A DNA stretch of 44,141 nt from an uncultured Planctomycetota bacterium (lineage in GTDB: Bacteria > Planctomycetota > Phycisphaerae > SM23-33). The stretch covers positions 1 through 44,141 of the forward strand of contig CAITIS010000003.1 in the NCBI GenBank assembly GCA_903892515.1, read 5' to 3'. Each line of letters begins with the position of its first letter. The stretch's first letter is position 1. This document shows, piece by piece, positions 7,531-15,595 of the stretch. The notes below the pieces were generated by a model. The model did not search any database. It saw only the letters and a list, made by a program, of their open reading frames with translations, and was not told the origin of the DNA. Position numbers and translations under genes: made by a program.

Positions 7531-8715
7531 ATGAAGAAGGTGCATCGCCTCTGCCTGCTGGTGCCCTGCCACACGAGCTTTGGCAGGGCCGTCGTTGCCG
7601 GCGTCATCGAATACTGCCAGGAGCAAGGCAACTGGGAGCATCATGTAGTCGTGGACTCCGACATGAGCCAGTCCTTGATGGATGTCGCGGTCTCGGAGTG
7701 GAAGGCTTCGGGCATCATCGCCGATCTCTGGGGCCCCAATGCGCTGCGTGCGGTGCAGGGCTATGGCTTGCCGGCGGTGGAGGTGTCGGGCACCTGGGAC
7801 ACCATGAACCCGGTGCGGGTCCAATGTGACAACCGGGCGGTCGGGCAACTGGTGGCCAAGCACCTCCTGGAGGCCGGGCTGAAGCATTTCGCCTATCACG
7901 GGCTGCCGACCGCACACTATTCGCAAGAGCGGCACGCGGCCTTTGTGGCGGAACTCGCGCGGGCGCACATGCGCTGCGACAACTATGACGCCAAGTGTGA
8001 GCCGCCGGGCGTAGAGCACATCGTGTCCGAGCGGGCGGCCATTGGGGCGTGGCTAAAGGCCATGCCCAGGCCAGTTGGGCTCATGTGCGGCAACGATTTT
8101 CGCGCGCAAGAAGTCATTTTCGCCTGCCAGCAGGCGGGACTGCGCATTCCCGAGGATGTGGCCTTGGTCGGCGTCGGCAACGACAGCTTCGTCTGCCAAA
8201 TCACCGCTACCCCCATCAGCAGCGTGGACATCGCTCCCGGACGAATCGGGTACATGGCCGCTTCCGTCATGGACAACATGTTGCGTGGGCGAAAGCCTCT
8301 CCGCAAGCCCGTCTTGATCCCACCGGCAGGTCTTATTGTCAGACAGTCCTCGGATGTCTTGCGGACCGACAACGAGAACGTGGCCGCCGCGATCCGCTTC
8401 ATTCGCGAACATGCCCACGAGTCCATCCAGGTGGACGATATCCTGCGCAAGGTCCCCATTTCACGGCGAGCCATGGAGAAGAACTTCCAAGCCTTGCTTG
8501 GGCGATCGCCTCGCGAGCAGATCTTTCACGTCCACATTGAATTAGCCAGGAAACTGCTGGTGGAGACGAGCTTGTCACTCGAAGCGGTGGCCGAGCGCAG
8601 TGGCTTCAAGGGCGTCACGACTCTCTCGCCGCTGTTTCTGCGTGCGGTGGGCATGCGTCCGGGTGAATACCGCCGGCGATTCCGCTGCGGCATCAACGCC
8701 GAAGAGCTTCATTGA
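7531..8715 (+). CDS. XylR-like transcriptional regulator (LacI-type sensor + AraC HTH)
   Basis: A 394-residue protein. I chose ATG 7531 because AAAGGAG (7518-7524) precedes it and the family starts at this point (MKKVHRLCLLVP...); an in-frame ATG at 7501 lacks a ribosome site. Residues about 5-275 form a periplasmic-binding-protein-like sensor of the LacI/XylR type, probably for a sugar. Residues about 287-390 form an AraC-type double helix-turn-helix (SIQVDDILRKVPISRRAMEK, then LSLEAVAERSGFKGVTTLS and the closing MRPGEYRRRF). Proteins of this family bind direct-repeat half-sites and activate transcription. Five tandem half-site promoters surround this gene, so it is the obvious candidate regulator of the cluster. 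The effector cannot be read from sequence. Confidence 0.93.
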   Translation: MKKVHRLCLLVPCHTSFGRAVVAGVIEYCQEQGNWEHHVVVDSDMSQSLMDVAVSEWKASGIIADLWGPNALRAVQGYGLPAVEVSGTWDTMNPVRVQCDNRAVGQLVAKHLLEAGLKHFAYHGLPTAHYSQERHAAFVAELARAHMRCDNYDAKCEPPGVEHIVSERAAIGAWLKAMPRPVGLMCGNDFRAQEVIFACQQAGLRIPEDVALVGVGNDSFVCQITATPISSVDIAPGRIGYMAASVMDNMLRGRKPLRKPVLIPPAGLIVRQSSDVLRTDNENVAAAIRFIREHAHESIQVDDILRKVPISRRAMEKNFQALLGRSPREQIFHVHIELARKLLVETSLSLEAVAERSGFKGVTTLSPLFLRAVGMRPGEYRRRFRCGINAEELH

Positions 8716-8768
8716 CCCTCTCGTTCGCAGCAGCATACAGGCGGAGTCGCCCCGCCGCCGCCTAGGTG

Positions 8769-8829
8769 CGCACTGATCGTTTTTTTTCGCGCCTGCACGT
8801 ATTGTCTGTGTCGCCAAATCGCGTACCCT
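8769..8829 (+). promoter_or_regulatory. Promoter unit C: tandem AraC-type half-sites plus promoter
   Basis: Half-sites CGCA (8769) and CGCC (8790) are 21 bp apart with T8 between them. They are followed by TGCACGTA, -35 TTGTCT (8802-8807), a 16-bp spacer and -10 TACCCT (8824-8829). This is the most divergent of the five units but has the same geometry. It lies about 160 bp upstream of the MttB-family gene. Confidence 0.7.
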
Positions 8830-8988
8830 GCACTCTGTGCCTCGGTGGCAATGGCCACAGTCTCACATCAGTGAGATGTATCGACACCATCAGACTCCGG
8901 CCTGGACGGAGTTCGTCGCACCCGGCGTGCCTCCGGCTTGAGCCGGCGCAGCGCTGTCGCCTGCGGCACAGATAGTGGAGCGTGTATC

Positions 8989-10491
8989 GTGAGATTGCGT
9001 GCTGCGGAAATTGCCGTGCTGGATGAAAGGGAGATCAGCCAGATCATCGGTTGCGCCCTGGGCATTCTCGAGCAGGTCGGCATGGTCGTAGAGAGCGACG
9101 TGATCTGCAAGAGGCTCGCCGACCATGGCGTCCAGTGGGACGGCGCAGCCAAGCTGCATTTTCCGTCGGAGGTGGTGGAGCGATATATCGCGACCCATCG
9201 CACGCCGCAGACCTCGGCAGCGGAGAAACCGTTCTCCAGCCACGGGTTCCTCGGGTCGTATCCGACGCGGTACTACAACCCTCATACGGGCCAAGTTCAA
9301 CATGCCACCGCGCAGACAGTGGCGGATCTGACCCGCCTGGCCGACTACATTCCCAATATTGACGGGATCGGTTCCTGTGGCGTTCCCAGCGACGTCCCCC
9401 CACTGCTCCAGCCGCTGTGGATGCGGCTGATCTCCTGGCGCTACGCCGAGAAGATGTCGAACTCCTACGTCGTGTGGGACCACAGGATTTGCCCATACAT
9501 CGAGGAGATGTGCCACATCGCCGCCGACATGGAGCCGCAGAACGGGACCATGGACGGCCGGTACTTCCGCGCTGAGAACTACATCATCAGCCCACTGCAC
9601 TACGCCCGCGAAGAGGCGATGCAGTTTGAGTATTTCTATGAGCGCGGGCATCGCGTCAACATCAGCAGCCTGCTGTCGATGGGCGCCGCCGCCCCGGTCA
9701 CCATCGCCGGCGCGATTGCATTGGGCATGGCCGAGGCTCTCGCCAGTTCGTTCATCATGTCGGCCTTCTATGGCGACGCCGGCTTCTACTGCACGAATCC
9801 GCTGGTCCCGCTGGATATGCGGAGCGGCTGCATGTGCTACGGGCGCCCCGAGTCCATGCTGGCCTCGCTGGCGTGCTTGCAGATATCCCGCCATCTGCAG
9901 TCGGCGGACGGCCTGTGCTTGAAGGGCGGCACGGCCGCCAAGGAGCCGGACGTTGAGGCGGGGCTGTGGAAATCGCTTGCCGCGGGTATGCGGCTGGGGC
10001 TGATGAACGACGTGAGTTGGCACTTCGGCATCACCAGCGTTGACGAGTTGTACGACCCGCGCTTGATGGTGATCGAGAATGAATTCGTGGACGCGTTGAA
10101 GCGATTCGGACGTGGCTTTGAGGTCAATGAGAAGACCCTGGCGTTCGATGTCATCAAGGAAGTTGGCCCCGGCGGCTCGTTCCTGGGGCATCCGCACACG
10201 GCGGAGCACTTCCGTGACGAGTGGCTGCCGGATTTCTTCAATGGCCAGCTGTACGAAGGTTGGAAACTGGCCGGCAGCCCGAAGATCTTGGATCGCGCGC
10301 AGGACCGAGTGCTGGAAATCCTCAAGACCCATCATCCGCGCGGCATCAAGCCCCAGACTGAAGAGAAACTCTTGAAGATCATAGATCGCGCGGCGGCGGA
10401 GTTGGGCATTGCCGAGTACCGCCGGCCGGCCATCACCGGCCAGAAAGAGAAACTCGGCGCGCCTGAGACCGTTGTCGGCTATCGCTCGTAA
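8989..10491 (+). CDS. MttB-superfamily (trimethylamine/betaine:corrinoid) methyltransferase
   Basis: A 500-residue protein. I placed the start at GTG 8989, eight bases after GTGGAG and before the conserved MRLRAAEIAVLDEREI; the frame continues upstream without a ribosome site. The family signature near residues 393-405 is clear (GPGGSFLGHPHT, then AEHFRDEW). Members transfer a methyl group from methylated amines or quaternary amines such as glycine betaine to a corrinoid protein. No in-frame UAG is present, so this is a non-pyrrolysine member and trimethylamine itself is unlikely. No corrinoid protein, reactivase or second methyltransferase is in the window. It is cytoplasmic, yet it shares a promoter unit and an operon with a secreted PEP-CTERM protein 23 bp downstream. 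The substrate is unknown. Confidence 0.85.
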   Translation: MRLRAAEIAVLDEREISQIIGCALGILEQVGMVVESDVICKRLADHGVQWDGAAKLHFPSEVVERYIATHRTPQTSAAEKPFSSHGFLGSYPTRYYNPHTGQVQHATAQTVADLTRLADYIPNIDGIGSCGVPSDVPPLLQPLWMRLISWRYAEKMSNSYVVWDHRICPYIEEMCHIAADMEPQNGTMDGRYFRAENYIISPLHYAREEAMQFEYFYERGHRVNISSLLSMGAAAPVTIAGAIALGMAEALASSFIMSAFYGDAGFYCTNPLVPLDMRSGCMCYGRPESMLASLACLQISRHLQSADGLCLKGGTAAKEPDVEAGLWKSLAAGMRLGLMNDVSWHFGITSVDELYDPRLMVIENEFVDALKRFGRGFEVNEKTLAFDVIKEVGPGGSFLGHPHTAEHFRDEWLPDFFNGQLYEGWKLAGSPKILDRAQDRVLEILKTHHPRGIKPQTEEKLLKIIDRAAAELGIAEYRRPAITGQKEKLGAPETVVGYRS

Positions 10492-10514
10492 CGAATAGGG
10501 AAAAAGGAAATGTC

Positions 10515-12233
10515 ATGAGGTTCATTGACCGTTCTGTAATCGTCCTGACGCTGGCCGTCGCCGCTGCGGCTGCTCCTGCCGCTGACTGGATGGGCCAAGG
10601 TGGCGATGCCGGCATGACCAAGTACTCGCCCGACAACATCGCCGCCACCAGCCTGCAGCAGATCTACAAAAAACGCTTCTGCTCCAAGTGGACCAACTGG
10701 ACCGACACCTACGCCGCTTATCAGTACGCCACCGACGTCATGATCCGCAACGGTCAGGCCGTAGTGCTGAGCAACGACGGACCCGACGGCGGCAGCATCT
10801 ACGGCTCGCCTTCCTGGACGCTATTTGACTGGACGACAGGGCAGTCGATCTACAAGGCTCTGATGCCCGGCAGCCCTGACGGCAGCCCGCGCTGGTTCCA
10901 CGGCGGCGAGAACCCGGCTGAGATTGACTCCAACAAATTCAACTTCCCGGCCGTGTGGGCCAGCGACGGTCGCGTGTACGCCCGCCGCGGCGGCGACCAG
11001 CGCTGCCAAGGCGCCCTGAACCTTACGACGCATACCTGGCAGTATCTGCCGGCAGACAAGCCCATCAGCCCGACCGGTTGGGGGGGCGACACCTACGCCT
11101 TTATCACCGCCTACAAGGACAACCTCATCTATCGCCCCGGCGACGTGCGCGACGCGTGGAACTACGCCGTGGGCGATATCTCCTCTGCTCAGTGGACCGC
11201 CGGCACCCCTGGCCAAACCGTATACTGGGCCGGCCAAGGCGAGCGCGTAACTTATCAGACCGATATGCCCAAGTGCGGCGCCAACAAGCTCATCGTGTCC
11301 TATGACACTTACAGTGGCACCTACCAAACCACTGTGGCCGCCACCGACCTGACCACCCACCAGTTGGCGTGGAAGAAGACCTTCACCGCGCCTACGTACC
11401 AGAGCCAGGGCACGGATACCTATCAGTACGTCGCCACCGAGGACGGCTACTACGCGATGACCTATCGCAGCGCGACCAGCCAGACAGTCTACGTCCTGAA
11501 TTCTTCCGACGGCTCCACGCGGTTCAGCTACCAGATGGGCAACTTGGCGGAGCGGCCGCTGATGGCGTACGCCAATGGCGCCCTCTACGTCATCGGCAAG
11601 AATGAGCAGCTCAAATTCGACATCACCGATGGCCACGTGATCTGGCGGCAGACCACCGCGTTCGTGAACGACGCGAACTTTGGCTTTCTGGACACTTCGT
11701 ATCGCCCCGTGGTGCTGACCGACGGTTCGCTTTGGTTTGTGGACCGCGGCAATGGCACGGCGGGGTCCGACGACCGGCTCATCGGCATCAACACCTCCAC
11801 CGGTAGCGTCTTCCAGACGACGGACGTGAACCAACTGGTCAGCAAGACTTCAAACGAACAACTGATCAATGTGCAGGATCTGGTGGCCGCCGACGGCAAA
11901 CTCGGGATGCTGGTCAATATCTGGGACAAGACCGACCCGAACGCCGGCACCGCGTGGACCAACGCCAAGTACCAGGATTTGTACGTCTTTAGCACGTTCC
12001 TGCCCGGCGATGCCAACAGGGACGGCAAGGTAACGTTTGCCGACTACATCGCCTTGGAGTTGGGCTTTGGCGCCAGCGGCGGCTGGGCAGATGGCGACTT
12101 CAACGGCGATGGTGTGGTCAACTTCAGGGACTACATCATTCTGGAAGCACACTTCGGCAAGAGCGTGCCCGAACCGATGACGCTCTCGCTGCTGACGGCC
12201 GGTGCGGTCGCCCTGCTGCGCAGGCGTGCGTAA
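10515..12233 (+). CDS. Secreted PEP-CTERM protein, quinoprotein-like beta-propeller with dockerin-like repeats
   Basis: A 572-residue protein. ATG 10515 follows AAAGGAAATGTC and opens a signal peptide ending near PAAADW. The opening WMGQGGDAGMTKYSPDNI and repeated blades with aromatic and Gly-rich strands resemble PQQ-binding-like propellers (as in BamB/quinoprotein dehydrogenases). Catalytic quinoprotein residues were not identified, so it may only have the fold. Residues about 496-550 hold two dockerin-type loops (GDANRDGKVTFADY, GDFNGDGVVNFRDY), followed by VPEPMTLSLLTAG and LLRRRA. It lies 23 bp after the MttB-family gene and is most likely co-transcribed from unit C. Confidence 0.85.
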   Translation: MRFIDRSVIVLTLAVAAAAAPAADWMGQGGDAGMTKYSPDNIAATSLQQIYKKRFCSKWTNWTDTYAAYQYATDVMIRNGQAVVLSNDGPDGGSIYGSPSWTLFDWTTGQSIYKALMPGSPDGSPRWFHGGENPAEIDSNKFNFPAVWASDGRVYARRGGDQRCQGALNLTTHTWQYLPADKPISPTGWGGDTYAFITAYKDNLIYRPGDVRDAWNYAVGDISSAQWTAGTPGQTVYWAGQGERVTYQTDMPKCGANKLIVSYDTYSGTYQTTVAATDLTTHQLAWKKTFTAPTYQSQGTDTYQYVATEDGYYAMTYRSATSQTVYVLNSSDGSTRFSYQMGNLAERPLMAYANGALYVIGKNEQLKFDITDGHVIWRQTTAFVNDANFGFLDTSYRPVVLTDGSLWFVDRGNGTAGSDDRLIGINTSTGSVFQTTDVNQLVSKTSNEQLINVQDLVAADGKLGMLVNIWDKTDPNAGTAWTNAKYQDLYVFSTFLPGDANRDGKVTFADYIALELGFGASGGWADGDFNGDGVVNFRDYIILEAHFGKSVPEPMTLSLLTAGAVALLRRRA

Positions 12234-12271
12234 CACGTGATTGCTTTGGACCTTGGGGAGCGAGTCACAAG

Positions 12272-12290
12272 GCCCAGGGCGCACCTGGGC
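12272..12290 (+). terminator. Possible terminator hairpin
   Basis: A perfect 7-bp stem GCCCAGG/CCTGGGC with a 5-base loop lies 38 bp after the stop of the propeller gene. The following TTCGTCGCTTCT is only weakly T-rich, so termination is uncertain. Confidence 0.4.
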
Positions 12291-12349
12291 TTCGTCGCTT
12301 CTGGCCTTGAGGCCTTGCTGGCCCTGTCTGCCCCCGACCACGGCCAGTA

Positions 12350-12410
12350 CGCAAGCGTCACTTTCTTGGACGCACCCACGTATTGTCGATTTTTGCGGAC
12401 GTGGTAACAT
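12350..12410 (+). promoter_or_regulatory. Promoter unit B: tandem AraC-type half-sites plus promoter
   Basis: CGCA half-sites at 12350 and 12371 (21 bp apart) are followed by CCCACGTA, -35 TTGTCG (12383-12388), a 16-bp spacer and -10 TAACAT (12405-12410), with TGG before the -10. The match to unit A extends over most of the 61 bp. It lies about 105 bp before the beta-helix gene at 12517. Confidence 0.78.
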
Positions 12411-12516
12411 TACCCGTGCCGGGACATGAGCGATAAGCCCAGTGGGACGATCTCGCTGCTGACGATGCCATCACCGGAGATGGCCAGAGTGCCCGCTTTC
12501 CTGTCTGAGGTAGGCC

Positions 12517-14265
12517 ATGAAGAAAAACTTCCTCGCTGCAATCGCGCTGGCTCTGACACTTTGGGCCCCTGTCGCCCTCGCGGGTGATCAAACGATTTCC
12601 ACCGCCACAGTCTGGTCGGGCGCGGTCACGGTGGACGGCACGGTCACGCTGACATCGACCGGCAGTCTGACGATTCAGCCTGGCACGGTCGTAAACTTCG
12701 TCGGCGCGGGCACGATCAAGTGCAACACGTCCGGGACGTTTTCCGCCCAGGGTACGGCCAATGCGCCCATCCAGTTCACCGGCAGCCAGGCGGGCAGCAT
12801 CACCGGCAACCCGCTGGGCATGACTTTCAGTAACTGCACCGTGTCGGGACTGGCGCCGCTGGTGAGCGGTGTGCGTTCCCGCTGGCTGGATGTACAGCCC
12901 CGCACCGGCGGGTTTTCCATGACCAACTGCACCATCAGCGACAGCGGGCGACTGTTCAGCCGAGGCGGCACCGAAACGGTTACGGGTTGCGATGTCCGCG
13001 ACAGCAGCGAGTTCTGGATCTGGAGTGCCGGCGGGGCCGTCAACATCCAGAACAACAAATTTCAGAACTCGGCCATCTACACCTCCAGCGCCACATCCAA
13101 CATCGCCCATAACGCCATGGTGGACGTTCAGGTCTGGGCCGCCAACAGTGGCGGTGATGGCGCGTACACCAATTTCGTGATCGAAGACAATTACATTCAC
13201 AACACGCCGCATGGCCAAGGATATGGAATCATCCATACCCTCGGCGAGATCCGCAACAACGTCATCCGCGGCTGCAGCTGGAACATGAGCGACGTGGGCG
13301 GTCATATCAGCGGCAACGTGCTGGAGGCCCTCTCGGCCACCGAGGCCGCTCAGCGCGGAGACCCGACACACGAGATCATCTGTGGCCCCAGGGACAACAG
13401 CGTGATCGAGCGCAATCTCCTGCTCAACGCCTCGTATGGCGAGATCATGGGGATTGGCTCGACACTCATGGCTAACGTGCTGGTCCGCAACAATACGATG
13501 GACGCGCGCGGCAGTTCCGTCCCGCTGTACCTGAACCACGTACCCAGTGCGAAGGCTACCGGCCTTGATATCCGCAATAATCTATTCCTGCGAACAGGCC
13601 GAATCTACGACGAGCAGAACCACATCAGCGGCGGCTATGCCGACACGATCTCCTCCGTCGATTACAACTGTTTTGCCGGCAGAGGCAGTGACACCTACGG
13701 CGGCACGTCGCCTCGATTCGTCAGTGTTCAGATTACCGGCAAGGTCGAAGGCGATGACGGCTTCGGCATGCACGACGTGATGCTGCCGACACTGGCCTCG
13801 GGCTTTAACCCGGCCAGCCTGGTGGCCAACCCCGACTTTGTGGATCCCTACAGCGACGCAGACATGCTGGCCGGCACGTACAGCACCGCTCAACTGCTGA
13901 GCCTATACAGACAGGCGTACACGCCCGTGGCGGGTTCGGCCCTCATCAACGCCGGCAACCCCATCGATGCGACCGACCCGGCCGCTACGTACGGCCAGGT
14001 GGACATCGGCGCGATCGAGGCGGCCCTGCTGCCCGGCGATGCCAACATGGACCGCAAGACCGACTTCAAGGACTACATCGTCCTGGAAGGAAACTTCGGC
14101 AAGACCAACGCGACATGGTCGATGGGCGACTTCAACGGCGATGGCACGGTCGACTTCAAGGACTACATCATCCTCGAAGGCGCCTTTGGCAAGAGTGTGC
14201 CCGAACCGATGTCCGTGTCCATGCTGGTTCTGGGCGGCTTGACTCTGCTGAAGCGCAGGAAGTAG
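12517..14265 (+). CDS. Secreted PEP-CTERM right-handed beta-helix protein with dockerin-like repeats
   Basis: A 582-residue protein. ATG 12517 follows GAGGTAGGCC and begins a signal peptide (MKKNFLAAIALALTLWAPVALA). Residues about 25-490 form a parallel beta-helix of the pectate-lyase-like type, with many N-x-I/N-x-F turns (e.g. NNKFQNSAIY, IRNNVIRGCSW, VRNNTMDARG). Residues about 505-558 hold two dockerin-type loops (GDANMDRKTDFKDY, GDFNGDGTVDFKDY), then VPEPMSVSMLVLGG and LLKRRK. Such helices bind or cleave polysaccharides, but no lyase catalytic set is certain. It is a single gene behind unit B. No clear terminator follows. Confidence 0.87.
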   Translation: MKKNFLAAIALALTLWAPVALAGDQTISTATVWSGAVTVDGTVTLTSTGSLTIQPGTVVNFVGAGTIKCNTSGTFSAQGTANAPIQFTGSQAGSITGNPLGMTFSNCTVSGLAPLVSGVRSRWLDVQPRTGGFSMTNCTISDSGRLFSRGGTETVTGCDVRDSSEFWIWSAGGAVNIQNNKFQNSAIYTSSATSNIAHNAMVDVQVWAANSGGDGAYTNFVIEDNYIHNTPHGQGYGIIHTLGEIRNNVIRGCSWNMSDVGGHISGNVLEALSATEAAQRGDPTHEIICGPRDNSVIERNLLLNASYGEIMGIGSTLMANVLVRNNTMDARGSSVPLYLNHVPSAKATGLDIRNNLFLRTGRIYDEQNHISGGYADTISSVDYNCFAGRGSDTYGGTSPRFVSVQITGKVEGDDGFGMHDVMLPTLASGFNPASLVANPDFVDPYSDADMLAGTYSTAQLLSLYRQAYTPVAGSALINAGNPIDATDPAATYGQVDIGAIEAALLPGDANMDRKTDFKDYIVLEGNFGKTNATWSMGDFNGDGTVDFKDYIILEGAFGKSVPEPMSVSMLVLGGLTLLKRRK

Positions 14266-14469
14266 CGGACAGATCGAGTCCTGCTGGGCTCGTCTGGGCC
14301 AGAGCCGGCAAGAGAACCTGCGGCCATCCCCGTGTGTGCGCAAGACTCCAGGTCTGAGACGAAGCTCAACAAACCTATAAGGCTCTGGTCCGCCGTTGTA
14401 GCGGCTTGGAGCTGCGCAAAGAGGCCGACCGATTGCGCCGGTTCCCCACGGAGCTGCCGCCGAAGTTTA

Positions 14470-14643
14470 AGCCGTAGCTCGTGAACTCGGACAACCTTCA
14501 CGAACCCAGGCGTCGATCAGGGCGACCGGGAAACGCACACAGCGACCAAACCGCACTGGTTCGGGCACCCGACCGGCCTGGGTCATGCGATGAAGGTGGC
14601 CGAGACTGATCTGAAGCCACGCGGCCAATTCGTTCTTGGTCAT
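14470..14643 (-). CDS. Small AlpA/excisionase-like HTH protein
   Basis: About 57 residues from ATG 14643 (MTKNELAAWLQISLGHLHRM...); a longer start at 14670 is possible. It matches the HTH_17/AlpA pattern: helix-turn-helix (ELAAWLQISLGHLHRM), then a wing with RVPEPVRFGRCVRFP, ending in a DAWV helix. Such proteins are excisionases or small regulators, often left behind by integrated elements. No integrase or attachment site is visible nearby. The weak ribosome site AAGGA lies about 11 bases before the start. The frame ends at the stop just left of 14470, so the exact end is within a few bases. Confidence 0.6.
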
Positions 14644-14867
14644 GGTCGGACATTCCTTGGCGGCCACCATGGAATTCTAACCTGCACACCCATGATCGCT
14701 CGGTAACGAGTCTGTAACAATCGTCAAGGGTAGCTGAGTCCCTACCTCGCTTGTGTGCAAGGCATTCGGTGGGCAAGCACGCCAACATGGTTGCCGGGAA
14801 ACCGACCCTACTTCGCCCGCTCGTCACGGTAGCCTCTCGCAACCTGGCTGCCGCGATTGGTGTGGAG

Positions 14868-15587
14868 CTACTCCACTTTGCCCACGCGGATGTTCAGGTC
14901 TTCCCGCCGCTCGATGCGGTCGACGGCTCCGTCTTTGATCCAGAGGATTCGGTCAGACTTGTCCAGCATCTTGTAGTCGTGCGTAGCGGTGATGACTGTC
15001 ACGCCGTGGTCGTCGCAGAGCTTGCGCAGCAGGGCGATGATTTCTTCGCCGGTATTGAGGTCCAGGTTCGCCGTCGGCTCATCGGCCAGCAGGATGGTCG
15101 GATTGTTGGCCAAGGCGCGGGCGACGGCCACACGCTGCTGCTGGCCGCCGGAGAGCTCCCCCGGGCGATGGAGCAGGCGGTTCCCCAGCCCCACTTCGTC
15201 GAGAACCTCCGTGGCTCGTCGGGCAGCCTGGGCTTCATCTGCCCCGGAGAACAGCACCGGCAGCATCACGTTGTACAACGCAGTCAGGGCGCCGATGAGG
15301 TTGTAGGCCTGAAAAATATAGCCGATGTGCCGGTTGCGGATGTACGCCCGCTGCCGGCTGGTGAGCCTAGTGAGGTCCACGCCGCCGATGGTGACCGTGC
15401 CTTGCGTGGGTTTGTCCAGCACGCCGATCATGTTGAAAAAGGTGCTCTTGCCCGAGCCCGAAGGGCCCATGACCGATATGTACTCGCCCTGGTTGATTTC
15501 CGCGCTGACGTCGCGCAGCGCGTATATCTCGTTCTTACCCATGCGGTACATCTTGGTCAGGTTGTTGGCCGTAATCAGAGCAGCCAT
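14868..15587 (-). CDS. ABC transporter ATP-binding protein (LolD/MacB type)
   Basis: A 239-residue ATPase. It has Walker A GPSGSGKST near residues 41-49, the Q-loop in GYIFQAYNL, signature LSGGQQQR, Walker B ILLADEPTANLD and the H-loop in TATHD. This belongs to the MacB/LolD/FtsE group that powers FtsX-like permeases. The start ATG 15587 has GAGGTG ten bases upstream, and that site overlaps the TGA stop of the OPT-like gene before it. It is the last gene of the long leftward operon and the second ATPase in it. Its partner is probably the FtsX half of the 1766-residue fusion or the separate permease; which ATPase pairs with which is not resolved. Confidence 0.93.
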   Translation of the reverse strand: MAALITANNLTKMYRMGKNEIYALRDVSAEINQGEYISVMGPSGSGKSTFFNMIGVLDKPTQGTVTIGGVDLTRLTSRQRAYIRNRHIGYIFQAYNLIGALTALYNVMLPVLFSGADEAQAARRATEVLDEVGLGNRLLHRPGELSGGQQQRVAVARALANNPTILLADEPTANLDLNTGEEIIALLRKLCDDHGVTVITATHDYKMLDKSDRILWIKDGAVDRIERREDLNIRVGKVE

Positions 15588-15595
15588 GCGTCACC

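Noticed and set aside
8830..8988. Possible cobalamin riboswitch in the leader of the MttB-family gene
   Set aside because: There are hairpins (TCTCAC/GTGAGA and CCGGC/GCCGG), but no recognisable B12-box and the leader is short for this class.
8989..10491. Pyrrolysine-containing trimethylamine methyltransferase
   Set aside because: The frame has no internal UAG and no pyl genes are present, so only the broader non-pyrrolysine MttB family is supported.
14861..14875. Terminator at the end of the transporter operon
   Set aside because: GTGGAG/CTCCAC forms a short 6-bp hairpin across the stop codon, but no T-tract follows.
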